A DNA stretch of 64,000 nt from Euphorbia lathyris (Eukaryota; Streptophyta; Magnoliopsida; Malpighiales; Euphorbiaceae): assembly GCF_963576675.1 (NCBI RefSeq), contig NC_088911.1, positions 133,551,929 to 133,615,928 on the forward strand, in the 5' to 3' direction. Of this stretch, positions 1 to 10,259 are shown piece after piece. Position 1 is the stretch's first letter; the number at the start of each line of letters is the position of its first letter. The notes beneath the pieces were generated by a model. That model was given only the letters and a program-made list of their open reading frames with translations. It made no database searches and was not told the DNA's origin. The position numbers and the translations under genes were made by a program.

Positions 1-2052
1 CATTTAGTGTTTAGAAAAAGAGAATAAATGTATTCGTTTGCATTGAGCAAATGAAGATGTAATAACGTAAACTCCTTCAATTAAAGGGCTTCGAACCGCA
101 GACAATCTTCCCATGACCGTGATAGATCACTACCTTAACCAAATTAATTCTCAAAGAATGAATTTGCCTAAGTGTTCAACAAAGTTTCCTTGTAAAGATA
201 TTGAATTCAACTACGTTTTAATGAAAACACCAGAACTAATTTCGGATCATTTACCATAAGTGCTACATAAAAATCTATTGAATTATATGAACTTTATTAG
301 ATGAAGTATGAATTTGATACAAGTTTACAGCGAACAAGAAGCATGGAAGCTTTCGTCGACTTTCAAGTGAACGGGTTGTCAATCCTTTCCTTGAACCTCG
401 ATTAGAGTTTGTCAGGCTCCTGGGTCGAATCCTCTACTTAATCTTCTCACTGAATCTTCGGAATAGAGACGGGTACTTCTACTACCAAAATGTAAACTAA
501 TATAAACAGATCTTTAATCTAAATCTAAATGCTACTGTGTTTGTTATTATTTGATAAACAATGTGTGTACATCATATTGCTTTTTACAAAATCGAACTTT
601 TTAACTCTGAATTGTTTGACTCAGAATTTCTGCATTAATTCTGTACTAAATCTTTCTTCTATATATCTTGTTAACTCTGAAATCAACTCTTTATTTATAG
701 ATGTTGAAGGGTTGAGTCTAAGGAACGTGTCTGCTGTGAAGAGACGTTCTTATCCAATCAAACGGACGCGTTTCTTTGAAAACGAACAAGTGTGTATAGT
801 GATGTCTGAAAATCTGAACTTACCGAGAATGTAAATTCTCGACTGAGAATGGGGGAGCAGCTTTTCAGCCTTTGAACGAAAGGGGGAAGTATCTGTGTGA
901 CGCGTGTCGCGACCGAAAATGGAGGATTCTCGATCATGACACATGATTAATTTCCTCTGTTTTGACTTTGTCCTCATCCTTGTTTCGGTGTGTTTGATTT
1001 TCGTCATCTTTGACTCATTTTGTAGGGTTTTTCCTTCGTTTTTTACCTCTTTTCATTCCTATTTGGATTTTACCAAATATTTAGGTACCTTGCATGAAAA
1101 AAACACATTCGAACGTAAAAGTACTTGAAATAGATATAAATAGCATCATTTCATAGCAAAACTGATGTAAATATGGATGATATTTTAGGTATATTTTGGG
1201 CTTAGCAGTTAGGTTTGTCATTTGAAGATACTATACATGACACCAGCCTAGTTTCGTACTGTCATATGAAGATTGTTACGATGCATCTTTTTATTTATTA
1301 ACGTCACTTTTAATGTCATCACATGACATACTAATAATTAAAAATGTCAAGTCGCTATATGGGAAATTGGCATATTGGTATTCGCGGTGACAGTTTTTAT
1401 AATAATTTATGTCATAGTAACTTGTATCAAATAACATAGGTCTTAATCAATCATGTCAATTGATTTATTTTAGATGACAAATTCTTTTATTTTAATGTCT
1501 TTTTATTCTTGTTTAGATGATATTTTTTAAAAACGTAAATGTCACTCATTGCCTTCTTCTTCGAATGATTCTGGAAATGCACAATAATCAAATAAACAAT
1601 AATTTCTGTATATCAATGATTTTAATTTTATTGGAGACTAATGCTTTTAATCTGTTTACATTTGAACTACACAAATTTCTGAATGTAGTAAGGTAAAAAA
1701 AAATAAGCAATTAATGTACATCTCCAAATCTGTCAATATGTAGTCAATCTTTCAGAGGCATGGTGGTGTTGATTGGAAAGCCAAATCCAACTTGAACTGA
1801 AGCATATCTAAGTCAGCATCTCCTGGAATCCCCAAAGTCTTGATATCTGCAAAACCAATTGATGATGCTCATTAATTATGTACCATATACAGATAGACCT
1901 AATTAATAGGAAGCGTTTACCAATTCTGAGACCCTTTCTCCATTCTGAGACCCTTCACTTACCCACCCACATTATAAATAGGAAGCGTTAACCAATTCTC
2001 AATAGTCACCCAGGGCAACCTAACACTATACTTATAGTTTGTTATTTCGAGC
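1..2052. other. intergenic DNA, no gene recognised
   Basis: Only short open frames of about 60-100 codons occur here, without recognisable domains, and I reject them as genes. From about 1210 to 1560 the sequence is AT-rich and dotted with TGTCAT/ATGACA hexamers in both orientations, like the block at 5500-5757. A direct repeat built around GGAAGCGTT(T/A)ACCAATTCT occurs at about 1910 and 1980, just upstream of the E2-like gene. A TATA-like ATTATAAATA lies near 1970, some 80 bases before that gene's ATG. Confidence 0.5.
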
Positions 2053-2677
2053 ATGGATAGACCTGTAAGGAACCTCTATCGTAATGTTGAGTTTCAAATT
2101 GACCTACTCCAATATGAGGCACCCAGATGGCTTGTAAATATAAATGGTCCTGACCGGCGGCAATGGACTGTTGTGATGAAGGGCCCTCCGAACACCCCTT
2201 ATGAAGGAGGTGTATTCATAATCCACATGGACTTCCCTCTCAATTTCCCCTCCACACCTCCAGTTGTAAGAACATGCATAAACTTGTTAACACACATAAA
2301 TGAGGTCATATATTTGTAAATACACTCATGATATTACTATTGTTCGCAGGTCATATTCAGGACCAAAATTTATCATCCAAATATCGGTCCCTTGGGGCAT
2401 GTTTCTATGCCCCAGCTACTTGATCACCCTGCCCATAGTATTGCCATGGTAAGATGATACTATAAATCTTTGCATTATCTACTCATGTTTGGGGTTTAGT
2501 TTAATTTATCTATGCCTTTTATAGCTGCTGTGGAATATTTATGGACTGCTGGTAGAGCCCTTCATTGAGGGGCCATTTCCTAGCCGAGAGCGAATTGGTG
2601 AACGATACATCAGCAACAGGGCAGGTTATGTAGCAACTGCTAGGAGATGGACTGAAGAGCATGTATGTGATATATGA
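2053..2677 (+). CDS. ubiquitin-conjugating enzyme (E2)-like protein lacking the catalytic cysteine
   Basis: Three exons can be joined in frame: 2053-2265, 2350-2448 and 2525-2677, with GT-AG introns of 84 and 76 bp, giving 154 aa. The fold signature is clear: GPPNTPYEGG at about residues 44-53, FPLNFPSTPPV at 61-71, then the HPN motif at 80-82, and a C-terminal helix region ending RRWTEEHV. In active E2 enzymes a cysteine follows HPN by about eight residues (the ICL motif). Here the equivalent residues are V-S-M, so the cysteine is replaced by Ser90. The usual WSPAL segment is also replaced by HPAHSIAM. The protein could therefore not form a ubiquitin thioester. It may be a UEV-like non-catalytic variant or a decaying copy. 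The intact frame over three exons argues against an old pseudogene. It lies in repeat-rich DNA and could be carried by a transposon. Fold: sure; expression and function: unknown. Confidence 0.75.
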
Positions 2678-2684
2678 TGTGGAA

Positions 2685-3240
2685 ATAGCAAGCAAGGGGG
2701 GCATTATAATGTGACGTGCGAATAGCGTACAAGGAGGGGCGTGATATGCGAATAGCAAGGAAATCTGGATGTTGGGAAACCATTGAGTTAGATGGTGTGG
2801 GCTACTGGATGAGCATAGAGCCAATCTTAAAGAACATAATGATTACTGATTACAAATATACTTGGTAATCAATATGATCTTCAATGTTGGCTCTATGCCC
2901 CGCTAATATTCGATGTCATTTAACTCTAATGGCTCCCCATCATCCCGATATCCTTGGTTACCATCTGCACATTCTTGAAGAAAGGAGATTTGGATGCCAA
3001 ATAAACACTAAGCTGGATGGGCATAGAGCCATTCTTGAAGAACATAATGATTACTGATTACAAATGTACTTGGTAATCAATATGATCTTCAATGTTTGCT
3101 CAATGCCCGTCCAGTACTCCACTCCATCCATCCAGCTCCAGTGTTTCTTTAGCATCAAAATCTCCTTTCTATTCGCGCATCACGCCCCCCTTGTACGTTA
3201 TTCGCACGTCACATCATAATTCCCCCCTTGGACGCTATCT
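2685..3240. repeat. long imperfect inverted repeat (foldback) directly 3' of the E2-like gene
   Basis: The left arm (about 2685-2800) and the right arm (about 3130-3240) are reverse complements with few mismatches. Both contain GTGACGTGCGAATA, the run ACAAGG followed by a G-rich tract, and GCGTGAT. Inside are two direct copies of a roughly 90-bp hairpin unit, at about 2811-2900 and 3028-3116. Each starts with GCATAGAGCC and ends with its approximate complement. The repeat begins within 10 bp of the E2-like stop codon, so a transcript of that gene could carry a long hairpin. It may be a MITE-like element; no target duplication was identified. Confidence 0.75.
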
Positions 3241-5480
3241 TTTTTTGATAGGAAATACAAAGTAGACAACTTATTCAAGTAGACATATATATGTATATTC
3301 AAGTGGATCATAACATGTTATATCAAAGTAGTCAACTTATTCGTTTATGTCTATTAAATTGAATCAGTTCTACTTCCTAACACATAACATGCTAAATTGA
3401 TATGAAACATATGTCTATTCCTGAATCAGTTACTTCATAAACAGAGCATAAAACAAGCAACATGCTTCATACATAGATACATAACACATAACATGCTAAA
3501 TTGACATCAAACATATGTCTCATCAGCATAACTCATGTTAAAATAGAAAAGAATCAGGCAAGTTCATCATTTTCAGCTTTAAGAGTATGCATGATCAGCT
3601 GCCTTCCTAAACATAATATCAAGTTCATAACTTATGTTGATAGCATCGAAAACCCATCAACATCCTGAATGGTTTCATAACATTTTCAGCGTTAAGAGTA
3701 TGCCTAACATGTTGTAACAAATAGACAACTTACTCGTGCATGTCTAAAACTTGTTCTCATAGCATCATAAAGCCACCATTATGTACCTGCCACTTGGATT
3801 GTACAATTTATGATGAAGTTAGCATGGTGATGAAGTGTATGATACTGTCAGTCATAAACTTGTGTTGTTAGAATCATACAACTTCATCACCATGTTAAAC
3901 ACTTTTCCATAAGCATAACAAGCCAAGTGACATGATACATAGTAATGGAGATTTAAGAGTATGCCTAACATACTATAACAAGTAGACAACTTATTCAAGC
4001 AGACATGTATATTCAAGTGAACATGTTATAACAAGCAGACAACTTATTCCTTACTTATCATCATAGGTCATATTCAAATAAAAAGAGTATGGTGATATCT
4101 TATCATTTGCAAGCCATATCAGTACATGCAATTAGCCTAAATTCACCCTTTAATACATGCTTCATACATGCTCAATGACCCTTTTACAATGTTCCTCTAA
4201 TACTTGATGCATGATGAATAAGCTACATACCCAAATGAACAATCGTACACATACTCATACAGAACCTCAAACATAAATATCAACAAAACATCATACATAA
4301 ACATGTTTCATACACATACACATACTCAATCACTTCTAGCAGTATAACTCATATGTGTAAGAGTAGTGCCAATCTCAATGAACATTCAAAGCTTTAGAGT
4401 ATGCCTAATCAGCACATGCTTAATGACCATTCATACATAAACTTTATGAGTCCTAGCTTCCTAAACAGTTATATCTAACCAATCAGTTCATACCAATCAT
4501 TTCATCATCACCCACAACATTATACATATATGTAATCGTTCAGTTCAAAGCCACATAACAATATAAATCAAATCTTTATAAATTAATATTCGATAAATTA
4601 ATAACTTCTTTAAAATAATAATTTCTTCTAGTTCCGACTTGGACCAAATCACTAATTTTATACTCGATAAATTAATAACTTCCATAAATTAATAAAATTT
4701 CATGGTCCCAACATTATTAATTTATAGAGGTTTTACTGTATATATATATATATACTCAAAATCAGGCTAGTTTCCTAAATCAATGAGTTCTATGATAATA
4801 TACATACACATACTCATTCAGATAACAATCCAAGTGGAAGATATATTGCAAACCTATCTCAGCAGCACCACCCACAACAACATCATACATGCAACCAATC
4901 AGTTCAAACTAACATAACAACAATATATACTCAATAAGTTAAAGAAATCTTCTTATATGCTAAACGCAAGAACTGATTGACAATTTCGTCAGTCAGCTTT
5001 CGCATGTAGCATTCTTACTATCCCTGCAAATATTATGTTCAAATAAAAATAAATCAGAACATCTTCAGCAACCGACATTGTATTGCCCTAGGTTAAGAAA
5101 GATAATGACCCAAGAATTTCAGCGGTGAATCTAACAATGAATACAATAAAATCAGTATCTAAGCGAGAGATCTAACCCTTTAAATCATAGCTCTGAAAAT
5201 CAATAGATCATTATTCCAGCTGCTGAAATCGACATACACAAAATTAAATCGGATGAGGAAAAGAGAGAGTAAGGAACAATGAAAATCAATAGATACTTAC
5301 CAGTACCGTGTTTATAGCTCACTCAGTGATTTCATGTTCAAATCAGCCATGGAGATAGAGAGGGATGAAGCTCCTGCGTAACCTAAATTGGGGTTTGGGA
5401 TTAGAGAGAGGGTTTATATATCAGCTGAAATTATAGTCAAACAAGAGCGCCTAAAATCTGGGGATTGGACGCGTAAGTGA
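3241..5480. other. AT-rich DNA with short dispersed internal repeats
   Basis: No coding region is recognised. Phrases such as AGACAACTTATTC, AACACATAACATGCTAAATTG and AACATGTTATA recur irregularly from 3250 to 4040. On the minus strand, 5425 down to 5300 looks like a promoter and first exon: a GATATATAAACCC TATA-like box near 5420, a CT-rich leader, an ATG near 5350 opening only 12 codons, then a consensus GTAAGT donor near 5300. This could be the 5' end of a non-coding or captured transcript, but the case is weak. Confidence 0.35.
4562..4742. mobile_element. small MITE with (T)ACAGTAAAACCTCTATAAATTAATA-type end
   Basis: The right end reads TATTAATTTATAGAGGTTTTAC and the left side carries the complementary TTTATAAATTAATATTCG. 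The internal sequence, including TTCGATAAATTAATAACTTC and CACTAATTTTATA, matches the element at 34053-34711 closely. That second copy, interrupted by a LINE, confirms a mobile family. The left terminus of this copy is truncated. Confidence 0.6.
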
Positions 5481-5499
5481 AATTTCATTTGCCGCTTTT

Positions 5500-5757
5500 T
5501 CGTTTTCGGCAAACAATGACATTCATTTATTAGAAGTGTCATCTGTTGAGTAAGTGAAATTTAACGAAAACGTGCGTTTTCTTTGGATGACAGGATTATG
5601 TAATCGTAATTTCATCTGAGAATCGATCGCATTTTTTATTTCGCTTTCAGATGACATACAGTTAAAATACTGTCATGAAAAATATTCAAACGACACGAAA
5701 ACAAATGTCTGTCATGTATCTTATGTCATGTGAAAGGGAAAATGGCATAGTGTGTGG
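5500..5757. mobile_element. possible CACTA-type terminus with TGTCAT subterminal repeats
   Basis: Read on the minus strand from 5757, the sequence begins CACTATGCCATTTTCCC. It is followed by at least seven TGTCAT/ATGACA motifs within 250 bp, as expected for the subterminal repeats of an En/Spm (CACTA) element. A similar motif cluster lies at 1210-1560, and GGGAAATTGGCATATTGG at about 1360 resembles this end in direct orientation. I found no matching left CACTA terminus, so the extent of any element is unresolved. Confidence 0.4.
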
Positions 5758-6791
5758 ATCAAGTTAAATTATGTGGTATAAGTTAATGTTAATGTTAACC
5801 TGCACACATTATAAGTTGTTGAAACCCTACTCTCTTCTTTATTTTCTTTTAGTTCGTGGTTCTATTGTATCTCCTCTTGAATCCATTTGGCATAGTGATT
5901 TACATGACTGATAATATATATGAGATTGATGTTCGATTCCTCCACTACAATACGTATCAATAATCTATATTACAAAAGGCAATTCGATACCGTATTATCA
6001 ATTTGCATTTATTTGTTGAGTCCTCTGTCAGTTAAAATAGAGAATGTGATCCTTAATTTTTTTAAATTGGAAAAAAAATAATTGATATGGAGCATTTCCT
6101 CAAGTGTTCGAGTCGCGGCGAACAGAATCAGATGAGACACGAGACGAGATCGGGTAAGTGAGGCAAATGGCCAAAATAGGCCAAATCTGCCCCCACATGG
6201 TGTGTGACATGCCACACGCAGTGTGGTGCTGCTTCTGTCCAGAAAGAGTTGGGTGTGTGGACCCATTTTTGGCGACGATGAATTCACCTTCAGCGACGAC
6301 ATATTGATTTTTAGCGACGACAAACTAGTTTTCAGCCCAAGAAGAAGACACACAAGGCTAGAGGAGAAGTGACCAAAGCTGCCCCAACTCCTTACATCTC
6401 TTATTTACAATTATGCTATTTTGACTTTAGTGTTTGTCCTTTTAGTTCTAATTCCCTAAATGCCATTTTGACATGTCATTTCTATCCTACCTATATCACT
6501 TTTTATTTTTTGTGACCCTAACTAGGTTAATTAAGTCATTTACATTTTATTAGAGAGAGCTATATAAAGTCTTTTATTTGTAAGAATGCTTAACTTTTAT
6601 CAAATACAAAATTATCGTCTTCTTATTTGAAGCTTTTGTTAAGGTTTTCTAACCTTCAACAATGGGGAATGTCTATTTCATACGGATTTAGTCCGTAAAA
6701 TCCAGGATTAACTCCTAGTTTTGCTAGAGAAGAACCCTCTTTGTTTATTTAGGATTAAAATCAACTCGTCCAAAATCGATATATATCATTT
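5758..6791 (+). repeat. probable 5' LTR and leader of a gypsy-type element (boundaries unresolved)
   Basis: The stretch has no ORF, a TATA-like CTATATAAAG near 6550, and runs directly into a tRNA-iMet primer binding site. Three to four copies of an AGCGACGA(C/T) motif spaced about 28 bp lie at 6268-6335. No second copy of this LTR is found in the window, so the element is truncated on its 3' side and the LTR start cannot be fixed. Confidence 0.45.
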
Positions 6792-6804
6792 TGGTATCAG
6801 AGCC
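6792..6804 (+). promoter_or_regulatory. retrotransposon primer binding site (tRNA-iMet)
   Basis: TGGTATCAGAGCC is complementary to the 3' end of plant initiator methionine tRNA. It lies 33 bp before the ORF at 6837, where reverse transcription of an LTR element would be primed. Confidence 0.75.
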
Positions 6805-6836
6805 GATCGTTTTCCTAACGAAGACTTCTTTCGACT

Positions 6837-8418
6837 ATGATTCAATCGAATTTTTCACAAGCCTTAAGAGAGTGCCTTGAAGCTGAGGCAAGGGAGATAG
6901 TGCTTGAGTATGCCGAGATAGTGAGAAAGACAAGAGAGAACTTGGAGCAAGAAGAGATGGAAAGACTACAAAAGGGAACTCGAAGTAGCCGGAGACGACA
7001 ACGTCGAGCCCAACAGAAAAAGGAGGAAGAAACCTCCATTTTGCCTCCTAAAGATTCATCCCAGATCTATCCTCCATTATACAAGAAAGAGGTAAATCCA
7101 AAGCTTTCAATTCTTGATGTGGAAGTTACGGGTAAACCTATTGCTAGTGAGGGTTTTGTTGTTTGTGATGTTGTTAGTGATTTAAGTTCTCATTATGGAA
7201 TTATTGATAATGAAATAGTTAATGAGGATTCCAATGCATGCGTGAATGAGGAGGAAGGGGGGTTAGTATGTGAAAACTTTGAGAAAACTCATGTTGAGAA
7301 GGGTACTCCCTACGTGTTTGATGGAATGGCCTTTAAGCATAACTACATTTGTATGCTTAAGGAAATTGATGGTTTTTGTCTTGAAGATGGGGAAAGTGAG
7401 TTTGGGCTTGTTAATCTCTTTGACGAGCATGATGAAATTAGTTTATGTGTGGAGATTGATGGCTATGGTGATGGGAGAGATGTTGGTGGTTCACCTATGT
7501 TGGGATGCAACATTTCTTATGAGTGTGGCAACTTGGCAAGTGAAACAATCGGTTTGAATTATGAGGAAGAACAGATGGAAATGGTCGTGGAAAAAGATGG
7601 ATTATGGACGAAGAGAGAAATGAATTTGAATACGATCATGAAGACGATAAGTTAGTAGAGGAGATTAATAAAGAGGAGAACCAATCCGATAATGAGTTAG
7701 AAAGAAACGTTGAACGTTACTATTATGAAAGTGGATTTGAGGATCGGGTTGAAGAGAGAGAGAGAACGCTTCTAGAGATGAAATATGTGAGGATGGTGAA
7801 CTTTGTCATGGTGAAAATGAGTTTGATTATGATGAAGATGATAAAGTTTACTATGACGAGGATGAACGCTGAAGGTTTGAGTGGAACCGATATGGGGCCG
7901 CTTATGAAGAAGACAAAGGTGGAGTCTATTATGATGAGAGTGAGCTTATGCACTTTGAGTTGAATCAAGACGGGGCTCTTTATGAAGATAATGAAGATAG
8001 ATTCCATTGTGATGATAAATTGGAGGATGTTGAACGAAACCAAAATGAAGATATTTATGAGAATGATGGAGGTAGGTTCCATTATGAAGATAAGTCAAGA
8101 AGCGTTGAGTGGAGCCAAAACAAAGAGACTTATGAAAGTGATGATGATGGCGATGTGCATAATATGTATTTGGTGACGAGGGTGCTAATGTCTAGTGAAA
8201 AGGAACATAACCCACAACATTAATTATTTAGAACTCGATGCTTAGTTCTCGAGAAGAAATGTGAGGTGATAATCCACGGAGGAAGCCAAGTGAATACCAT
8301 TAGTCGGTCCGTCTTGAGTAAGTTTAGTTTGGTTCTCGAGCTACATCCTGGACCTTACCATATTGGTTGGATCTACGAGGTGGAAAGGCTTCAAGTTACT
8401 CATCATCATGCCACTTAG
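6837..8418 (+). pseudogene. decayed gypsy-type retroelement ORF: acidic repeat region and broken protease
   Basis: Translation from 6837 gives a 272-codon frame with a basic coiled-coil-like start (residues 1-70, with a RRRQRRAQQKK tract), then acidic sequence. The frame is broken by at least two frameshifts (about 7610-7650 and 7770-7950) and by in-frame stops. From about 7600 to 8160 it encodes repeated acidic blocks of about 30 residues such as YEDNEDRFHCDD and YENDGGRFHYED. From 8230 the frame reads RTRCLV, VIIHGGS, then PGPYHIGW. This matches the retropepsin region of plant Ty3/gypsy polyproteins (RTRCxV...IIDGGS...HPxPYxxxW), with the catalytic Asp changed to His. No zinc knuckle, reverse transcriptase or integrase follows. 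The class is supported by the PBS upstream and the protease block; the origin of the acidic repeat region is unknown. Confidence 0.65.
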
Positions 8419-9844
8419 GAAAGAAATGAAAATCTTAATTATTTTATAAGTAAATTACTTTTACAACCTTTAACCAATTATTAGGGAAAAGACTCTCTCA
8501 CGGGTAAAGAAATGGTGCAGTCAAGGTACCATCGGGTTAGGTGCGCACCCGCAGGATGTGTGCATCATGAATGCCACATTGAAATGAGGTCCCGAACAAC
8601 AAATTTAAAAATTATTTACATCATACATTTTTAAATTAATTATTTTTTTTTGTTAAAGATCCGGTTTCCGGTTAACCGATTGGACCGATCTGAGCCGATT
8701 ACAGGGATGAAAATTCATAGGAAAATCAAATTGGAAAAGTCAGATTGTTTCTGGAAGAAATTAAATTAGAAATGTAAAAAACTTTTTGATATCATTACTT
8801 TGACTTTTCTCATACAAATTTTTATTTTCTTGTCTTTAGTGCGCAAATGGAGGATGACTGCGTAACTGTCCAAATATTATAAACTCACCGAATTGTTGAT
8901 ACAGTACATGCATAATTACACATATAACCCTAACATTTTAAGAAAGTTTATATTAACCTTAATGTATATAATTGGGTAAATGTAACCCCAATGTTTCTAA
9001 TAAAATTAATTTTAGCTTCGTCGCCATAAATTTTTTTTTAACAAGACTGATATTACTATTATTTAACTATCATATTCGGCCTTCCAAATAAATTTATCGA
9101 TAAACTGAAACAGTTTCATATAATTTCTTTTACTGTGTTAATAATATAATCAATATTTTAGGCCAGTTTGACAAAAAAAAAATACTATTACTTATATGTA
9201 GCAAATTTGGTTTTTAGCATTTTAACATAACTTTTGTAATTTTGTTAAAGTAAATATTTTAGACTTAATTGATATTTGAAAAGTTTGCACTGACAGTTAA
9301 ATACGAGTCAAATCAGTTCTTTCTAATTTTCAATGATATATGACTAAAATTGATCTTACTTAAAAATATTATTAAATCTTCACTAGTTCATATTTTAAGT
9401 CTAAATTTGCACTTCTCTTAAAACGTAAATTTGGTCTTTATCTCTTACAAATATTAATTTCCTTTCTATTAGTAAATCATAAGAAATGTGATTTTTTGTG
9501 TGTGTTTTATAATAATACTAATTCAACTTGCCAACATCTGGGGTAAAATTGCTTTTGATTGCCAACGATAAAGATAAAGTTATATCATTTTAGATGTTAG
9601 AGGTAAAATTATTTCTCACCCTACACATTAAGAATATTTTTACAACTTATGACTTTAAAATTTATAATTTATGAGATAAGATACCAAAATAGGTCTATGG
9701 ATAAGATACCAAAATAGGTCTATGTTTTTACGAAAGTATCAATTTAGACTTCACGTACAAAATAACAATAATATAAGGTTAATGTTGAAAAAAAAAGTAC
9801 TAATTTAGACATCGATAATGGAATATGACATGTCTTTCATATTA
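8419..9844. other. intergenic DNA with decayed repeats
   Basis: No gene is seen. A remnant of the Mutator-like foldback family of 52943-53513 occurs at about 9530-9640, with the phrases GGGTAAAATTGC and TTTTAGATGTTAGAGGTAAAATT. A 24-bp tandem duplication containing ATAAGATACCAAAATAGGTC lies at about 9675-9723. From 9730 to 9849 and again, inverted, at 15092-15290 are two arms of one repeat (AAGTATCAATTTAGACTTCACG and its complement). The copia element at 9850-15091 inserted inside this foldback. Confidence 0.5.
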
Positions 9845-9849
9845 ATCCG

Positions 9850-10259
9850 TCATAAGAATGATACAGAAAAGAGGAATGGAATAACTCTGATTCTCATTAA
9901 TTGAAGAAGAAAACAAAGGAATGCTTAGATAGGCAGAGCCATTACAAGAAAACAAAATAGGAGATATAACAGAATAGCAAAATGACAAAGTTTGTTGAGG
10001 AATTTGTTGCTGAGTTGTGGCAAGGACAAACAGTAACTTTTGGTGGCTAAGGCAAGGATGAAGGAGAGAATTTGGTGAGGTAGAAGATGAATGAAACGGT
10101 GCGGATTGGTGAGGTGGGGGAATAAGTGAAACGGTGCGTGTTGGTGAGTTTCAGAGGAGACCAACGGTACGTTTTGGGTAAGTGAAATTAGGTCAAAGAC
10201 AGATTGGAAATTGGGGAAAAATTGGGGGTGACCGTTGTATCAGATTTTGACCGTTATTA
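9850..10259 (-). repeat. copia-1 3' LTR
   Basis: 410 bp, about 98% identical to the copy at 14680-15091. On the minus strand it starts immediately after the polypurine tract GAGGGGGAG. Its first TAA also serves as the final stop of the pol frame. Confidence 0.9.

Noticed and set aside
61..110. GGCTTCGAACCGCAGAC resembling a tRNA T-arm
   Set aside because: No acceptor stem, D-arm or anticodon arm can be placed around it.
529..1128. Small open frames near the left end of the window
   Set aside because: Short, hydrophobic or low-complexity, no homology recognised, and they lie in AT-rich repeat-like DNA.
2519..2824. 101-codon minus-strand frame over the E2-like gene's last exon
   Set aside because: It is antisense to a supported exon and runs into the inverted repeat; no domain is seen.
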